A stretch of DNA of 64,000 nucleotides from Stentor roeselii (Eukaryota > Ciliophora > Heterotrichea > Heterotrichida > Stentoridae), in the NCBI GenBank assembly GCA_006503475.1, contig RSEH01000016.1, positions 124,001-188,000 on the forward strand, given 5' to 3'. This document shows positions 29,289-38,790 of the stretch, piece by piece (the first letter of the stretch is position 1; each line of letters opens with the position of its first letter). Under the pieces are notes generated by a model, which had not been told where the DNA came from, searched no databases, and saw only the letters and a list, made by a program, of their open reading frames with translations. The translations under genes and the position numbers were made by a program.

Positions 29289-30020
29289 ATGATAATCCAC
29301 CGAAAATCATCCAGCTCCGTCGATTTAAAGTACCAAAAGTTAAAACTCGACAGAATAATCCTCGACTGTCTTCAAGCCAAGAAAGAAATCAACTGTAACT
29401 TCAGCAAAATCAACAAGCAGATGTTTTCTCAGCGTTCAGGTTGGAAAAGTGTCCAAAACTATTTAAAAGAACATCAGAACATCAAACAAGATCACGGTCT
29501 CACCTCATCAAAAGAACTTCACGACAAGTTCAAAGCCATCTGCGACAAGCAGACCGACCAAAGAGCTCGAAAAATGTCAAAATTCTTGATTTTTAATAAA
29601 GAAGAACCAATTACTGACCGAGACCTGATCGACCAAGATACTTTAAAATTTTTTTCAGTCAACAAGAGAAGTTTCGGTTCTCCAGTGCCAGAAATTTTAT
29701 ACTCAAACCGAAAAAGACCGAAAAAAGTCCAAAGCTGTGACATTTCCATTAACCCTGAAGAAACCATTCTTCAAGATATCTTTGCACTTAGGGCTAAACA
29801 GTTCCAAAAAAGCCAAAAAAAGTCTAAAGCGATTCGAAGAGTGAAGAAAAGTACTGAATTCGCGATAGACGAAGAAGCAGAAATCGCGATAAGTGAATTA
29901 AATGCGAAAAACAAGATAATTTATAAGGAGATGAAAAAAATCAACCCAGTGAACTCAAACATTTACATGAGAAAGCGAAATAGAAACCTGTTAAGACCAG
30001 AGAATGTGAATGTCAAGTAA
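29289..30020 (+). CDS. Basic protein, unknown (243 aa)
   Basis: Continuous frame, stop TAA. Lys/Arg-rich throughout, with a helical N-terminal half and a basic C-terminal half (KSKAIRRVKKS, NIYMRKRNRN). No signal peptide, TM segment or known domain. Possibly nuclear or ciliary from charge alone. Confidence 0.6.
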   Translation: MIIHRKSSSSVDLKYQKLKLDRIILDCLQAKKEINCNFSKINKQMFSQRSGWKSVQNYLKEHQNIKQDHGLTSSKELHDKFKAICDKQTDQRARKMSKFLIFNKEEPITDRDLIDQDTLKFFSVNKRSFGSPVPEILYSNRKRPKKVQSCDISINPEETILQDIFALRAKQFQKSQKKSKAIRRVKKSTEFAIDEEAEIAISELNAKNKIIYKEMKKINPVNSNIYMRKRNRNLLRPENVNVK

Positions 30021-30073
30021 GTTTGAGTTTTACCCAGTATCTAAATAGTCAGTTAATCGTTTAATTGAATAAC

Positions 30074-30955
30074 CTAATGAAACATTTCTTCTGGTGTAGC
30101 AAGTCCTTTGATCCTCCAGTACCCTGCACGTATTTCTCCGTCAAGTTGTCGAGGAGCCCATCCAGAGTACCCGAAGCACAAAATTGATTTGGCCTGAGGT
30201 GGCAAGTTGCTGACCCTTCCTCCCACAAAGAGTCCTGGAGCGACTTGCTGAGATTCAGGGACTTGAGAAGAGTCATGAATTAAATGGCGGGAATAAGGAG
30301 ATACCGGGCCTCCAATGAAATAATCACTTTGACTGCATAAACATTACCCGTTCACTCGCTTGTTGATGATGTAACCCACTGCACCTTCGTAAGGACTGTA
30401 GCCTGTTATCAGCACCACTGACCCGGCGAAGATTCCACTGTCGATCCCTTCAGTCGCTTCTATCAACACCCCACTCGTCAGCCCTTCAACTGCAGGACCT
30501 ACTCGAATAAAAGCCAAAGTAAGACCCGCAGCTGTCGCGATGATTTTCGGTCTGATTCCAGTGAAATAACTGATCATCAAGGCAAATAACACGATTATCA
30601 CAAGATTCACAACAACAGGTATCAAAATAATACCAGAAAAAAAACCGATCGCTAACAGTCCCAATAAAAAACTGTAAAAATATCGCTGAATAAAAGATTG
30701 AATTGGGTATAAAATCATTTTCATCTTCCAATTATCAGAAACTGAAAAAACCTCGCATTTACTTTTGCAGACATCACAAATTTTAATGTCGCTTAACTGG
30801 TAAAGCTCTGGGTACTTCAGAACTTTCAGCATTTTCATTTCTTGCCACTTTGCAAGGCACTTTTGATGGACGAACTTCTGGCTTCCGGTGCACTTGCAGG
30901 GAGAAATCATTTTTTTTCCTTCTTCAGATTCGAGGCAAATCCTACAAACTTCCAT
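30074..30955 (-). CDS. RING-CH (MARCH-type) membrane E3 ligase fused to an AlgH/UPF0301 domain (288 aa)
   Basis: Two exons joined by a 15-nt intron at 30333..30347 (GTAATGTTTATGCAG). Exon 1 encodes an N-terminal RINGv (CRICLESEEGKKMISPCKC, FVHQKCLAKW, CDVCK) and two or three TM segments (FLLGLLAIGFFSG, VVVNLVIIVLFALM, IIATAAGLTLAFI). Across the exon junction comes an AlgH/UPF0301-like domain: GSVVLITG, EGAVGYIINKRVNG, FIGGPVS, GLFVGGRV, CFGYSGWAPRQLDGEI and a final TPEEMFH. MARCH ligases ubiquitinate membrane proteins. AlgH is a bacterial or plastid-type family of unclear biochemistry. The fusion is unusual. Stop TAG. The start is 17 bp from the divergent FHA-RINGv gene. Confidence 0.85.
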
Positions 30956-30972
30956 TATTAAAGCTTTAAGTT

Positions 30973-32328
30973 ATGCAAAAACCGACTAGTTTAAGTATCG
31001 AGTTTCACACTTGGCCTAGGGACTCTTATGGACTTTTTGATTATGAATCTAGTAAAGTTTACAAGTCTGAGATTAAAGTTAATGTTTCTTGCTCGATTAT
31101 GAGGAAAGATAACTCGATTTTGTTGAAGGAAAATGAAAGTGGGAATAGGGAATTTGATGAAAGGAAATTGTTTCATCTTAGGAGAATTGATAATGGACAG
31201 TTTGTTGTTTTACCTGCTGAGGATGGCGAAAATTCTGAAAAACTCTGGCTTGCTGTTAGGGGACTTAAGGAAGCTAAAGGGTATCAAATTTGTAAGGGGG
31301 ATGTTTTGAGACTTGGGAGGTTGAAGTTCAGAGTTTTAGATCTTAAAGGAAGCCTTCACTCTGAGCCGATCCCAGGATTCAAGCTCTCAGACATATTGAA
31401 TGAAAAAAACGACGACGAAATCGACGAAACAGGTCCAGTCTACAAGTTACCCTGCCGTATCTGCCTAAGCGAGGTATTCGCTCAAGACAACCCTCTAATC
31501 TCTCCATGTAAATGCACAGGCACAATGAAATTCATCCACTTAAAATGTCTTCAACTCTGTTTAAAAAGTAAAATCGCGACCAAATCTAACGACTCAGTGA
31601 TTTCCTTCACCTGGAAGACCCTAAGTTGCGACCTTTGCAAGAAGTCCTACCCTCACCATTTCCGAGTCTCAGGTAAAGTGGTTCAACTGATCGATTTCCC
31701 GACACCTCCTGAAAAATTCATAATCCTCGAAACACTTTGCAAAGAAAAAGGTTCAAGTAAAGTTATTTACATATTAAGTTTTTACTCGAAAGACGATGTG
31801 AAGATGGGCAGAGGGCACGACTGTGATCTTCGAGTAAGCGACATTTCAGTATCACGTATTCATGCACGTATTTTCATGCAAGGAAATTTGTTTTACGTTG
31901 ACGATCACAATTCTAAGTTTGGGACTTTGATTCAAGTGAAGAGACCTGTGGTGCTAAGCCAATATGACCAGTACTGGCTACAGTCTGGGTCCTCTTTAAG
32001 CAAAATCAACGTCGAACGGCCCTGGTCCTTTTTCTGTTCTTGTTTTTTCTATGAAACTTCTTCATTTGACTACCTTTGCGAGAACTTTTCTTTATACCCG
32101 ATAAACTCAGGGATTTGCCTTAGTAAGTACTGCAAGTCACTTAAAGACTACAGAAACGACCAGGACATGCCCTTGAACTATAATAAAATAGGCTTCAACA
32201 GCTCTTATGAAGAAGAAACTTTTTGCTTTGGAGAAATCGAACAAGTTGAAATCGCTGAAAACAGCTCGGATAATGAAATTGTTGATATTTCTGCAGAAAG
32301 ATCTACTAGTTACAATTATTTAATGTAA
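30973..32328 (+). CDS. FHA-RING-CH-FHA protein, probable phospho-dependent E3 ligase (451 aa)
   Basis: Residues ~1-130 resemble a diverged FHA domain (KGDVLRLGRLKFRVLD). A RINGv follows at about 160-230: CRICLSEVFAQDNPLISPCKC, FIHLKCLQLCLKS, CDLCKKSYP. A second, canonical FHA domain lies at about 270-350 (MGRGHDCDLRVSDISVSRIHA and NSKFGTLI). The C-terminal ~100 residues are Tyr-rich and acidic. FHA domains bind phosphothreonine, so substrate choice is probably phosphorylation-dependent. No TM segment, unlike its divergent RINGv neighbour. RINGv-FHA proteins are recurrent in ciliates. Stop TAA. Confidence 0.87.
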   Translation: MQKPTSLSIEFHTWPRDSYGLFDYESSKVYKSEIKVNVSCSIMRKDNSILLKENESGNREFDERKLFHLRRIDNGQFVVLPAEDGENSEKLWLAVRGLKEAKGYQICKGDVLRLGRLKFRVLDLKGSLHSEPIPGFKLSDILNEKNDDEIDETGPVYKLPCRICLSEVFAQDNPLISPCKCTGTMKFIHLKCLQLCLKSKIATKSNDSVISFTWKTLSCDLCKKSYPHHFRVSGKVVQLIDFPTPPEKFIILETLCKEKGSSKVIYILSFYSKDDVKMGRGHDCDLRVSDISVSRIHARIFMQGNLFYVDDHNSKFGTLIQVKRPVVLSQYDQYWLQSGSSLSKINVERPWSFFCSCFFYETSSFDYLCENFSLYPINSGICLSKYCKSLKDYRNDQDMPLNYNKIGFNSSYEEETFCFGEIEQVEIAENSSDNEIVDISAERSTSYNYLM

Positions 32329-32335
32329 TCCTCAG

Positions 32336-33310
32336 TTATTTTAGGTACTTTAAACCTTCTTTGAAGTTCACTTGGCAGATCACGACGCTGCCGTCTCCAC
32401 ATCCTACAGCGGCTTTAGATGAGTTGTTGCAGAAGTCGATGGAATACACTGGCTTTGTCATGTTTTTCATTACGGCCTGTGGAGTCACTGGGTCGTAGTT
32501 GAAGAAATACCCTTCGTCACTGCCGGAACCTCCGATGCCGAAGGTCTTGTTCACTTTGCTGAATTGAGCAGTGTAAACGTTGCATTCTCTTCCTGAGGCT
32601 TCAAGTGAATTGGTGTAAATGTTTCTGCAGTCTAATAAACTCCATAGCTGGACTTGGTTCGAATCTGAGTATGAACCTGTTAGAACTATACCGTCTTTTA
32701 CATCGACTGAGTCACCACAAACGTGCGGGCCGAGGATTTCTCGAACTGGCTCACCTGAGCGAAGGTCCCAGAAAAGTACCTGGTTGTCCCATCCTGCGCT
32801 AAGCAGCAAGTTCTCATCAACCCACTTCAAGCAAAAGATCCTACTGCTATGTCCAGGTGCAAACCCATGAGAAGGTCCTAAACTTTTCACAATTTTCTTC
32901 GAATTCTCATCAAAAACCTGAACAGTATTATCCTTACAACCAACTGCAAAGGCAGACGAGTCAGGTTTATAATCACTAGCAAAGATCTGATTATCATTTA
33001 ATGTTTCATTGTGCATAATTCTTCCACTTGAAGCATGGTACTGGAAAATTGAACCTTCACTCGTCGTTGCAATTAAAACATTTCGCGTTTTACCAGTCGC
33101 TGGCTTCCATCGAATCGAAGTGACTGGAAAAGTCTCAGATGAACGTTGACAGTGAAGGGAACGTAAAAATCCTCCATCCGCGTAAATTTTAATGGAACCG
33201 TTCGAGCATCCAAGGGCGAGCATTGAATCGTCAGGACTCCACCGAACACTCATGATTTCTACGTTGTCTTCTCGGATGATTCTCTCAATTTGAATTGGAG
33301 TTCCTTCCAT
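32336..33310 (-). CDS. Seven-bladed WD40 protein (324 aa)
   Basis: Seven WD-like repeats fill the whole length (e.g. IMSVRWSPDDSMLALGCSNG, KIYADGG, VQVFDENSK, FCLKWVDENLLLSAGWDNQ, LFWDLRSGE, LWSLLDCRN, YSIDFCNNSSKAAVGCGDG). There is no extra domain. It is probably a scaffold subunit of a larger complex; I do not recognise a named orthologue. G+C is visibly higher than in most neighbours, as in the GH16 gene next to it. Convergent with the previous gene, 7-bp gap. Stop TAA. Confidence 0.82.
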   Translation of the reverse strand: MEGTPIQIERIIREDNVEIMSVRWSPDDSMLALGCSNGSIKIYADGGFLRSLHCQRSSETFPVTSIRWKPATGKTRNVLIATTSEGSIFQYHASSGRIMHNETLNDNQIFASDYKPDSSAFAVGCKDNTVQVFDENSKKIVKSLGPSHGFAPGHSSRIFCLKWVDENLLLSAGWDNQVLFWDLRSGEPVREILGPHVCGDSVDVKDGIVLTGSYSDSNQVQLWSLLDCRNIYTNSLEASGRECNVYTAQFSKVNKTFGIGGSGSDEGYFFNYDPVTPQAVMKNMTKPVYSIDFCNNSSKAAVGCGDGSVVICQVNFKEGLKYLK

Positions 33311-33537
33311 GCTAGATTATTATTGATTCTTTTAGATCATTGATTAGAATTAATGAAGTTTTTAATGATTTTTCTATTTGAAGTACTTGAGTTGATAGAG
33401 GTTTAAGATTTTTATTTTAATGGAGTTTATGAAGTTATTATAAATAAGAGAATATTTCTTTGAGATAAATAATTTGCTATAAAAAGTTTATATTGAATAA
33501 AAGAGTTGATTGAAATAAGCTGGTGATTATTTACTAA

Positions 33538-34629
33538 CTACTGAGTCTGGGCCTTAGCAGCAGCAGCGGCTTCTTCTTCAGCACTTAAGCTCCAGACCTT
33601 AACATAATCAACTTTAAGAGCAGCGCCTTCTCCTTGCCAAGTAGGGATCCATGATCCTCTGTTGTTATAGAAAGAGTTGATAGAATGTGGGTCATTATCA
33701 CTCCACGGTTTCGCCCCCATGCCATCAGGGAAGTATCCATTAGTCCCTCCAACAGCCAAGTTAATAGTAAAGTAAAACTCCTGATCAAAAGGCGATGCAT
33801 TACTTCCTCCAACCCAAGGATTCGCGAAGTTCGAGGGGAACTGTCCTCTCTGGAAGAAGCTCTGCTGAGTGAAGTCAACACTCAGCACCTTGTTGCTTGG
33901 GGTGTCGAAATAAGTATAAAGCCCGTTCTGGTCCCAATAAAGTCCATAAATATGGAAGTCCGAAGCCAAAGACTGCGCATTGTTATAAACTTGATGAGTC
34001 TTCTGGTACTGGTTATGCGCCCAGTCAGTTCCCCAATGAAGAGTTGAACCGAACTGGTTGTTTCCTCCTCCAGGGTAAGACGGGTCGTTTCCTCTGGACT
34101 CCATGATATCGATTTCTCCTGAAACCGGCCAGTTTCCATAAGCGTTGTATCTGGGAAGCATCCAGATTGCTGGCCAAAGCCAGTTACCTGCTGGAAGCTG
34201 AGCTCGCACTTCTACTCTTCCGTATTTAAAGCTGAAACTGTCAGCTGTCCTGATTCTTGCTGAACGGACTGGATTGTTGTAGTTGCCTGAAGCTGCAGCG
34301 TTTCTTTCACAGCCGTAGAATGAGTTCATTGTGCATTGGTCCGCAGGGCTCCCTCCCCAGACGTTCACATCGCCTGTCAGAACTTGTTGGAGACCGATCG
34401 CGTCTTCGGAAAGGGTCGGCATGATGTAGAGGACTCCATTTTTGACGTAGGAGTTAGATCTGTTGTTTACGTACCACTCGAACTCCCAGTTGCCACCTCC
34501 TGCTAGAGTCAACTCGTGCTTCCATACCGAAAGGTCCAGGGTGTTAAATTCTTCGTCGAAGATCAAAGTTTGGCTTTGGATACCGACTATCAATAAGCAC
34601 ATCAGAGATACTCCTAATGTTGAGACCAT
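33538..34629 (-). CDS. Secreted GH16 family beta-glucanase/laminarinase (363 aa)
   Basis: The ATG at 34629 gives a proper signal peptide (MVSTLGVSLMCLLIVGIQS). The frame stays open upstream to 34851, but that extension is not signal-like and is rejected. The mature part is a GH16 beta-jelly roll: FDEEFNTLDLSVWKHE, WYVNNRSNSYVKNGVLYI, SFKYGRVEVRAQLPAG, WLWPAIWMLP, then GEIDIMES with both catalytic Glu of the ExDxxE motif, and INLAVGG..GYFPDG near the end. It should cleave beta-1,3(4)-glucans, probably in phagosomes or outside the cell. G+C is well above neighbours. The C-terminus is an Ala-rich tail. Stop TAG. Confidence 0.9.
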   Translation of the reverse strand: MVSTLGVSLMCLLIVGIQSQTLIFDEEFNTLDLSVWKHELTLAGGGNWEFEWYVNNRSNSYVKNGVLYIMPTLSEDAIGLQQVLTGDVNVWGGSPADQCTMNSFYGCERNAAASGNYNNPVRSARIRTADSFSFKYGRVEVRAQLPAGNWLWPAIWMLPRYNAYGNWPVSGEIDIMESRGNDPSYPGGGNNQFGSTLHWGTDWAHNQYQKTHQVYNNAQSLASDFHIYGLYWDQNGLYTYFDTPSNKVLSVDFTQQSFFQRGQFPSNFANPWVGGSNASPFDQEFYFTINLAVGGTNGYFPDGMGAKPWSDNDPHSINSFYNNRGSWIPTWQGEGAALKVDYVKVWSLSAEEEAAAAAKAQTQ

Positions 34630-35019
34630 ATTTATTTTCCTCTCCACACCAGTAATCTTATGTACTGATTTTTTATTGTATTGGGTAATTATGTCTATAA
34701 GAATTCTAGAAGATGGAATGGAGGTGTTGAGGGATTTGAGAAAAAATTGAATTTTAGAGGTTTTTTGGAGTTGGTAGAGAGTTTTAGGTAGGTTATGGGG
34801 TGAAAGGTTGGAAGGTGTTGGGAGGTTTTTAAGGGTTTGTGATCTGGGCATGAGATTCAGATTGTTGATTATTTTTTTTTCTTTTGAGGTATTTGGGTAA
34901 TTTTTAATCGAATAGGAAATGATTCTAATTATTTTATAAATATTAGATGACTTGATTCTGAAAATAAAAAAATCTCAGGGAAAAAAGGTTTTGGTATATG
35001 TAAGTATAAGTTTTTATAA
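34630..35019. promoter_or_regulatory. Divergent promoter region between the GH16 and WD40-TRP genes
   Basis: 390 bp between two divergent start codons. The right side is strongly AT-rich and ends TTTTTATAA directly before the ATG at 35020. No ORF, repeat or recognised motif beyond that. Confidence 0.4.
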
Positions 35020-38000
35020 ATGGTTGAACCACAGTCTGATTATCACCTAATCAGTAGTAATGCTCAGCCAATGATGGCATCTCCAGTGCCAGAGCCACTT
35101 AAAGCAATAAAATCCATATCTGACCTCGAGTCATTAGACCTAAAATCCACATTCAAGTCCCCAAAGCAAGAATTAGAAGATATCTTCAACTACCTCTACC
35201 TATTCAAGCCCTTTTCCATAACGACTCCATTCCAAGGAACATGTTTCCAGTTCACCAAAGACAGTTCAAGAGTCTTCTTCGGCAGTCGTGAAGGGAAGAT
35301 CGGTGTTGCAAGACTCGACACAAAGCAAATGATTGCAGAAATCGAATTAGGAGCAGAACAAATCTGGTGGATAGCTCTTGCCAACAATGATTCAGTTATT
35401 TACTCTGGAGGAGCCTCAGGTGTAATAAAAAAATTCTTGGTTAATGACTCGAAACAATTAAGTGAATTTCGTGGTCATACTCGAGAAGTGAATGTTATTC
35501 TCATTTCAAATGACGAAAAATACATGTATTCTGCTGGAGATGATGGGAAGATTATTCAATGGGACCTGATTAACGGAGAAAATGAGTTTAAAATTCTGAT
35601 TGAAAAACCAATACATAAATTTCTTGGAATGGATATAAGCGAAGATAATAAATTCCTAGCTGCTGTAATAGCGAATAATGTTTTGGTTTATGACCTTGAA
35701 AAGTATGAAATGATCGAAGAAATCAATGAAATTCTTATGGATTATCTATGGAGTGTCAACATCTCTCCTGATAACCAGTTTATAAATGTAGGGAGTAACA
35801 GTGGAGTACTGATTATTATAAAATTTGGTACTTGGGAAATACTGAAAAAAATAAGAATTCATGAAAATACTATCAGATCTTTAAAATCATCTAAAGATAG
35901 TGCATTTATAGCAACAGCTTCTTATGATAAAAATATTAAAATTTTTGATATTCGAGGAAATAACTTTGGACTTGAACTTACAGGCCATACTGAATGGATA
36001 AAATCTTTAGAAATTCTTGATGATAATAGAACTATTGTCTCAATGTCCGATGATAAAACTATCAGATCATGGACGATTCCTCGATTTGACTTTTATAAAA
36101 TGTTTGAACTTCCATATTCAGTAGATTTCTTCAGTGAAATGGTCCAGTGTTCATCAAATCAAGACATTCTTATAATTTTCACTAAAACTTCTATCTTCAA
36201 TATTGAGCTTCCAACTTTGAAATACACTAATCTCCAAAATGACTCAATGCAAAGATATATTTTCGCTTATAATAAGATAGATGATATAATTATCTTTATC
36301 TTCGAAAGCTACATAAATCTTCAGAAAGATACAGAAGCTATGGAAAATACGATATTTGATTATAAAGGGTCAAGTTTAGAATTAGTTCGAAAATCAAAAG
36401 CAAGGTTTCATGGAGTAGGTTCAATAAAGTTTTCACATGATTATAAAATGTTAGTTGTTGGAGAACATCATAGAATCACTTTGCTGAATTATCCAGACTA
36501 CACTGTTATTCATAGTTTCCTCTCTCATAAAGGAGTTGTTATGCTTATTTCCATCACTTATGATAAAAAATATATGTATAGTGCTGACCATGAAGGACAA
36601 ATGAAAAGTTATAACCTTTCCCTGCTTTCAGAACTAAAAACCCTTAACCAACAAGATGACCCTAAAGTTACCCAAATTCTAGAATCTCCTAACAATGAAT
36701 TTTTCATCACTTTCGACTCCTCTGAAAACATTCATCTTTGGAGCACTTCAAAAGAGTTAAAGTTATGGTCAAAGAACATTCCAGGAGTGAAACAAAAAAA
36801 ATTTGATAATTACTCAGGAAGTCTTTTCCTAATGTTCGACTTCAAACTAGTCTCTTTAAACATTCCATCAATGGAGTCAGAATTTGAATTAACTTCAGAG
36901 ACACCCATGACAGGTTTTTCATTTTCCCCAGATAATTCGAAAATATCAATTTTAACTGAAGATGAAGTAACAGTTTACCAAAACCCTCACAATTGTTCTC
37001 AAATATCTGCCTTCGGAGACGTTAAGAAAATTTTCGATTTTTACCAGTACATCGGCAGTCTGATGTCTTCCAAGCAGCACCCTTACGACAGTCAATTCAA
37101 TTCATGGATTTTGGAGCCTTTCCACATCAACATGCTTCACATTTACACTTATTTAGGCCACGAGGAATACATGCAACAAGCCATAAACGACAACATCAGT
37201 TTCATAGTTTCAAGGTCAGGGTATTCTCCTCTCGACATCTGCCTGGAACTGAATTACGTTGAAGGGATCGATATGCTTTACAAGAAGCTTAAAAAAAGCT
37301 CATTAGAAAATCCTTTCTTTTTAACATTAATCGAAAAATCAATCTCAAGGATCTGTTCAGACCGTTCTGAAAGAAACACAAAAATATTAAATCTTAGTTT
37401 TCCTGAAAGCATCGATAAAAGTCTTCATAAGTTCAGCCATGCTGCAGGTTCTCTCCCAATCATTGAAAGGACTGATTTAATTTTCACTGATGAAAATCAC
37501 TTCACTGAACTGATTCCTTTCTCCGTTGAAGGTCAGCCTGTTGTTTTCAATCAAACTTATTTCCGTGTTTGTTTAGTTCCTGGAGCGGTTAAAAGTATTC
37601 AACTCACTGAAGCGATACTTGAAACTGAAAACGACAGAATTTTTTCGACTAAGTTCGTTGAAATCTTGTTGAATGAGAAATGGAGACAGGTCCGAAAAGT
37701 GCTATGGGCACAGGCGTTGGTTTACTTTGTGTATTTGTTTAGTTTGAGCTATTTTTCAGTGATGGCTGATTTTATCTTTCTGATAATTGCTTTTGGGGTG
37801 AATATTATTTTGTTGTTATATGAACTTCGACAATTAGCTGCTGGGTGGAGCTACTTTAAAGATGTTTGGAACTATTTGGATTTGATCACAACTGTCATGA
37901 TGGCTTTAATGTTTGTTTTGTGTTACTTAGGAAAAGAGTCTGATTCCTTGACTTCAGTTGTGCTGATCTTTTCATGGGCTCGAGGAATTTCTTACTTCAG

Positions 38001-38637
38001 GATCATCAAGCAGACAAGGTACTATATCAACTTGTTGAGAAATGTCATGGTCGATATTTTACCTTTTTTAAGTATTGTTCTTTACTCCACTCTGGCATTT
38101 GCAATGATTTTTCAAACTCTTGACAGTAAAAACCCAGGATTTTCCAGTTCTTTTTCTATGACGTGGGAGATGAATATTGGGGGATTCAATACTGAGGGGT
38201 TTAATGGACTTACTTATTTTTACTTCTTTTTGCACTCGGTTTTGAACCCGATACTTATGTTGAACTTGCTTATTTCGATTATGTCTTTTAGCTTTGAACA
38301 GGTGAATTCGAATGTGGAAGTTGCTGATGCGAAAGAATTGGCTAGCATGATTCTTGAAGGAGAAAATGTGTTTTTTTGGAATAGGGATAGACAAGATATG
38401 AGCTTTTTACATGTTTGTCAGGCTGTTGAAAGGGAACAGTCACCTGATGATATCAATTTTATGATTAAAGTTATGAAGAAGAGAATTTCTATGATCACTG
38501 TTAATCAGGATAATGTTTTGAAAGAAGTCTTGGATATGAAGAATGCTATTGGTTCTATTGAAAGTACTCAGGAAACTATCTCGAAAGATATCAAATCTTT
38601 ATTGGCAGTGTTGGCACCAAATAATGAAGATGATTAG
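35020..38637 (+). CDS. WD40-TRP-type ion channel fusion (1205 aa)
   Basis: Residues ~50-700 are WD40-like repeats, probably two propellers (FRGHTREVNVILISNDEKYMYSA, LTGHTEWIKSLEI, FLSHKGVVMLISI). A short ankyrin-like helical stretch follows (GYSPLDICLELNYVEGIDMLYKK). The C-terminal third is a six-TM ion-transport domain (WRQVRKVLWAQALVYFVYLF, FIFLIIAFGVNIILLLYEL, VWNYLDLITTVMMALMFVL, then a pore re-entrant loop FSMTWEMNIGGF and S6 LHSVLNPILMLNLLISIM). It continues into a TRP-box-like post-S6 helix and a coiled coil. This resembles TRP/polycystin-type channels. The propellers probably sense or scaffold at the cytosolic face. ATG follows TTTATAA. Stop TAG. Confidence 0.82.
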   Translation: MVEPQSDYHLISSNAQPMMASPVPEPLKAIKSISDLESLDLKSTFKSPKQELEDIFNYLYLFKPFSITTPFQGTCFQFTKDSSRVFFGSREGKIGVARLDTKQMIAEIELGAEQIWWIALANNDSVIYSGGASGVIKKFLVNDSKQLSEFRGHTREVNVILISNDEKYMYSAGDDGKIIQWDLINGENEFKILIEKPIHKFLGMDISEDNKFLAAVIANNVLVYDLEKYEMIEEINEILMDYLWSVNISPDNQFINVGSNSGVLIIIKFGTWEILKKIRIHENTIRSLKSSKDSAFIATASYDKNIKIFDIRGNNFGLELTGHTEWIKSLEILDDNRTIVSMSDDKTIRSWTIPRFDFYKMFELPYSVDFFSEMVQCSSNQDILIIFTKTSIFNIELPTLKYTNLQNDSMQRYIFAYNKIDDIIIFIFESYINLQKDTEAMENTIFDYKGSSLELVRKSKARFHGVGSIKFSHDYKMLVVGEHHRITLLNYPDYTVIHSFLSHKGVVMLISITYDKKYMYSADHEGQMKSYNLSLLSELKTLNQQDDPKVTQILESPNNEFFITFDSSENIHLWSTSKELKLWSKNIPGVKQKKFDNYSGSLFLMFDFKLVSLNIPSMESEFELTSETPMTGFSFSPDNSKISILTEDEVTVYQNPHNCSQISAFGDVKKIFDFYQYIGSLMSSKQHPYDSQFNSWILEPFHINMLHIYTYLGHEEYMQQAINDNISFIVSRSGYSPLDICLELNYVEGIDMLYKKLKKSSLENPFFLTLIEKSISRICSDRSERNTKILNLSFPESIDKSLHKFSHAAGSLPIIERTDLIFTDENHFTELIPFSVEGQPVVFNQTYFRVCLVPGAVKSIQLTEAILETENDRIFSTKFVEILLNEKWRQVRKVLWAQALVYFVYLFSLSYFSVMADFIFLIIAFGVNIILLLYELRQLAAGWSYFKDVWNYLDLITTVMMALMFVLCYLGKESDSLTSVVLIFSWARGISYFRIIKQTRYYINLLRNVMVDILPFLSIVLYSTLAFAMIFQTLDSKNPGFSSSFSMTWEMNIGGFNTEGFNGLTYFYFFLHSVLNPILMLNLLISIMSFSFEQVNSNVEVADAKELASMILEGENVFFWNRDRQDMSFLHVCQAVEREQSPDDINFMIKVMKKRISMITVNQDNVLKEVLDMKNAIGSIESTQETISKDIKSLLAVLAPNNEDD

Positions 38638-38790
38638 TTAGATAATTAGATTTTGTTTAGTTTGGTTTTCAGATCAGTGAATTGATTTTTGTGTATTTAA
38701 CATAAGTTACGACTTTTATTATTTATAACTCTCTACTGTTAATCGAACAAACCTCCATCACTTAAAATTAATTCCAAGCGAATTAATAAA

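Noticed and set aside
34630-34851. 74-codon N-terminal extension of the GH16 gene
   Set aside because: It is polar and lacks a signal peptide, while the ATG at 34629 gives a textbook one; the open frame upstream is fortuitous.
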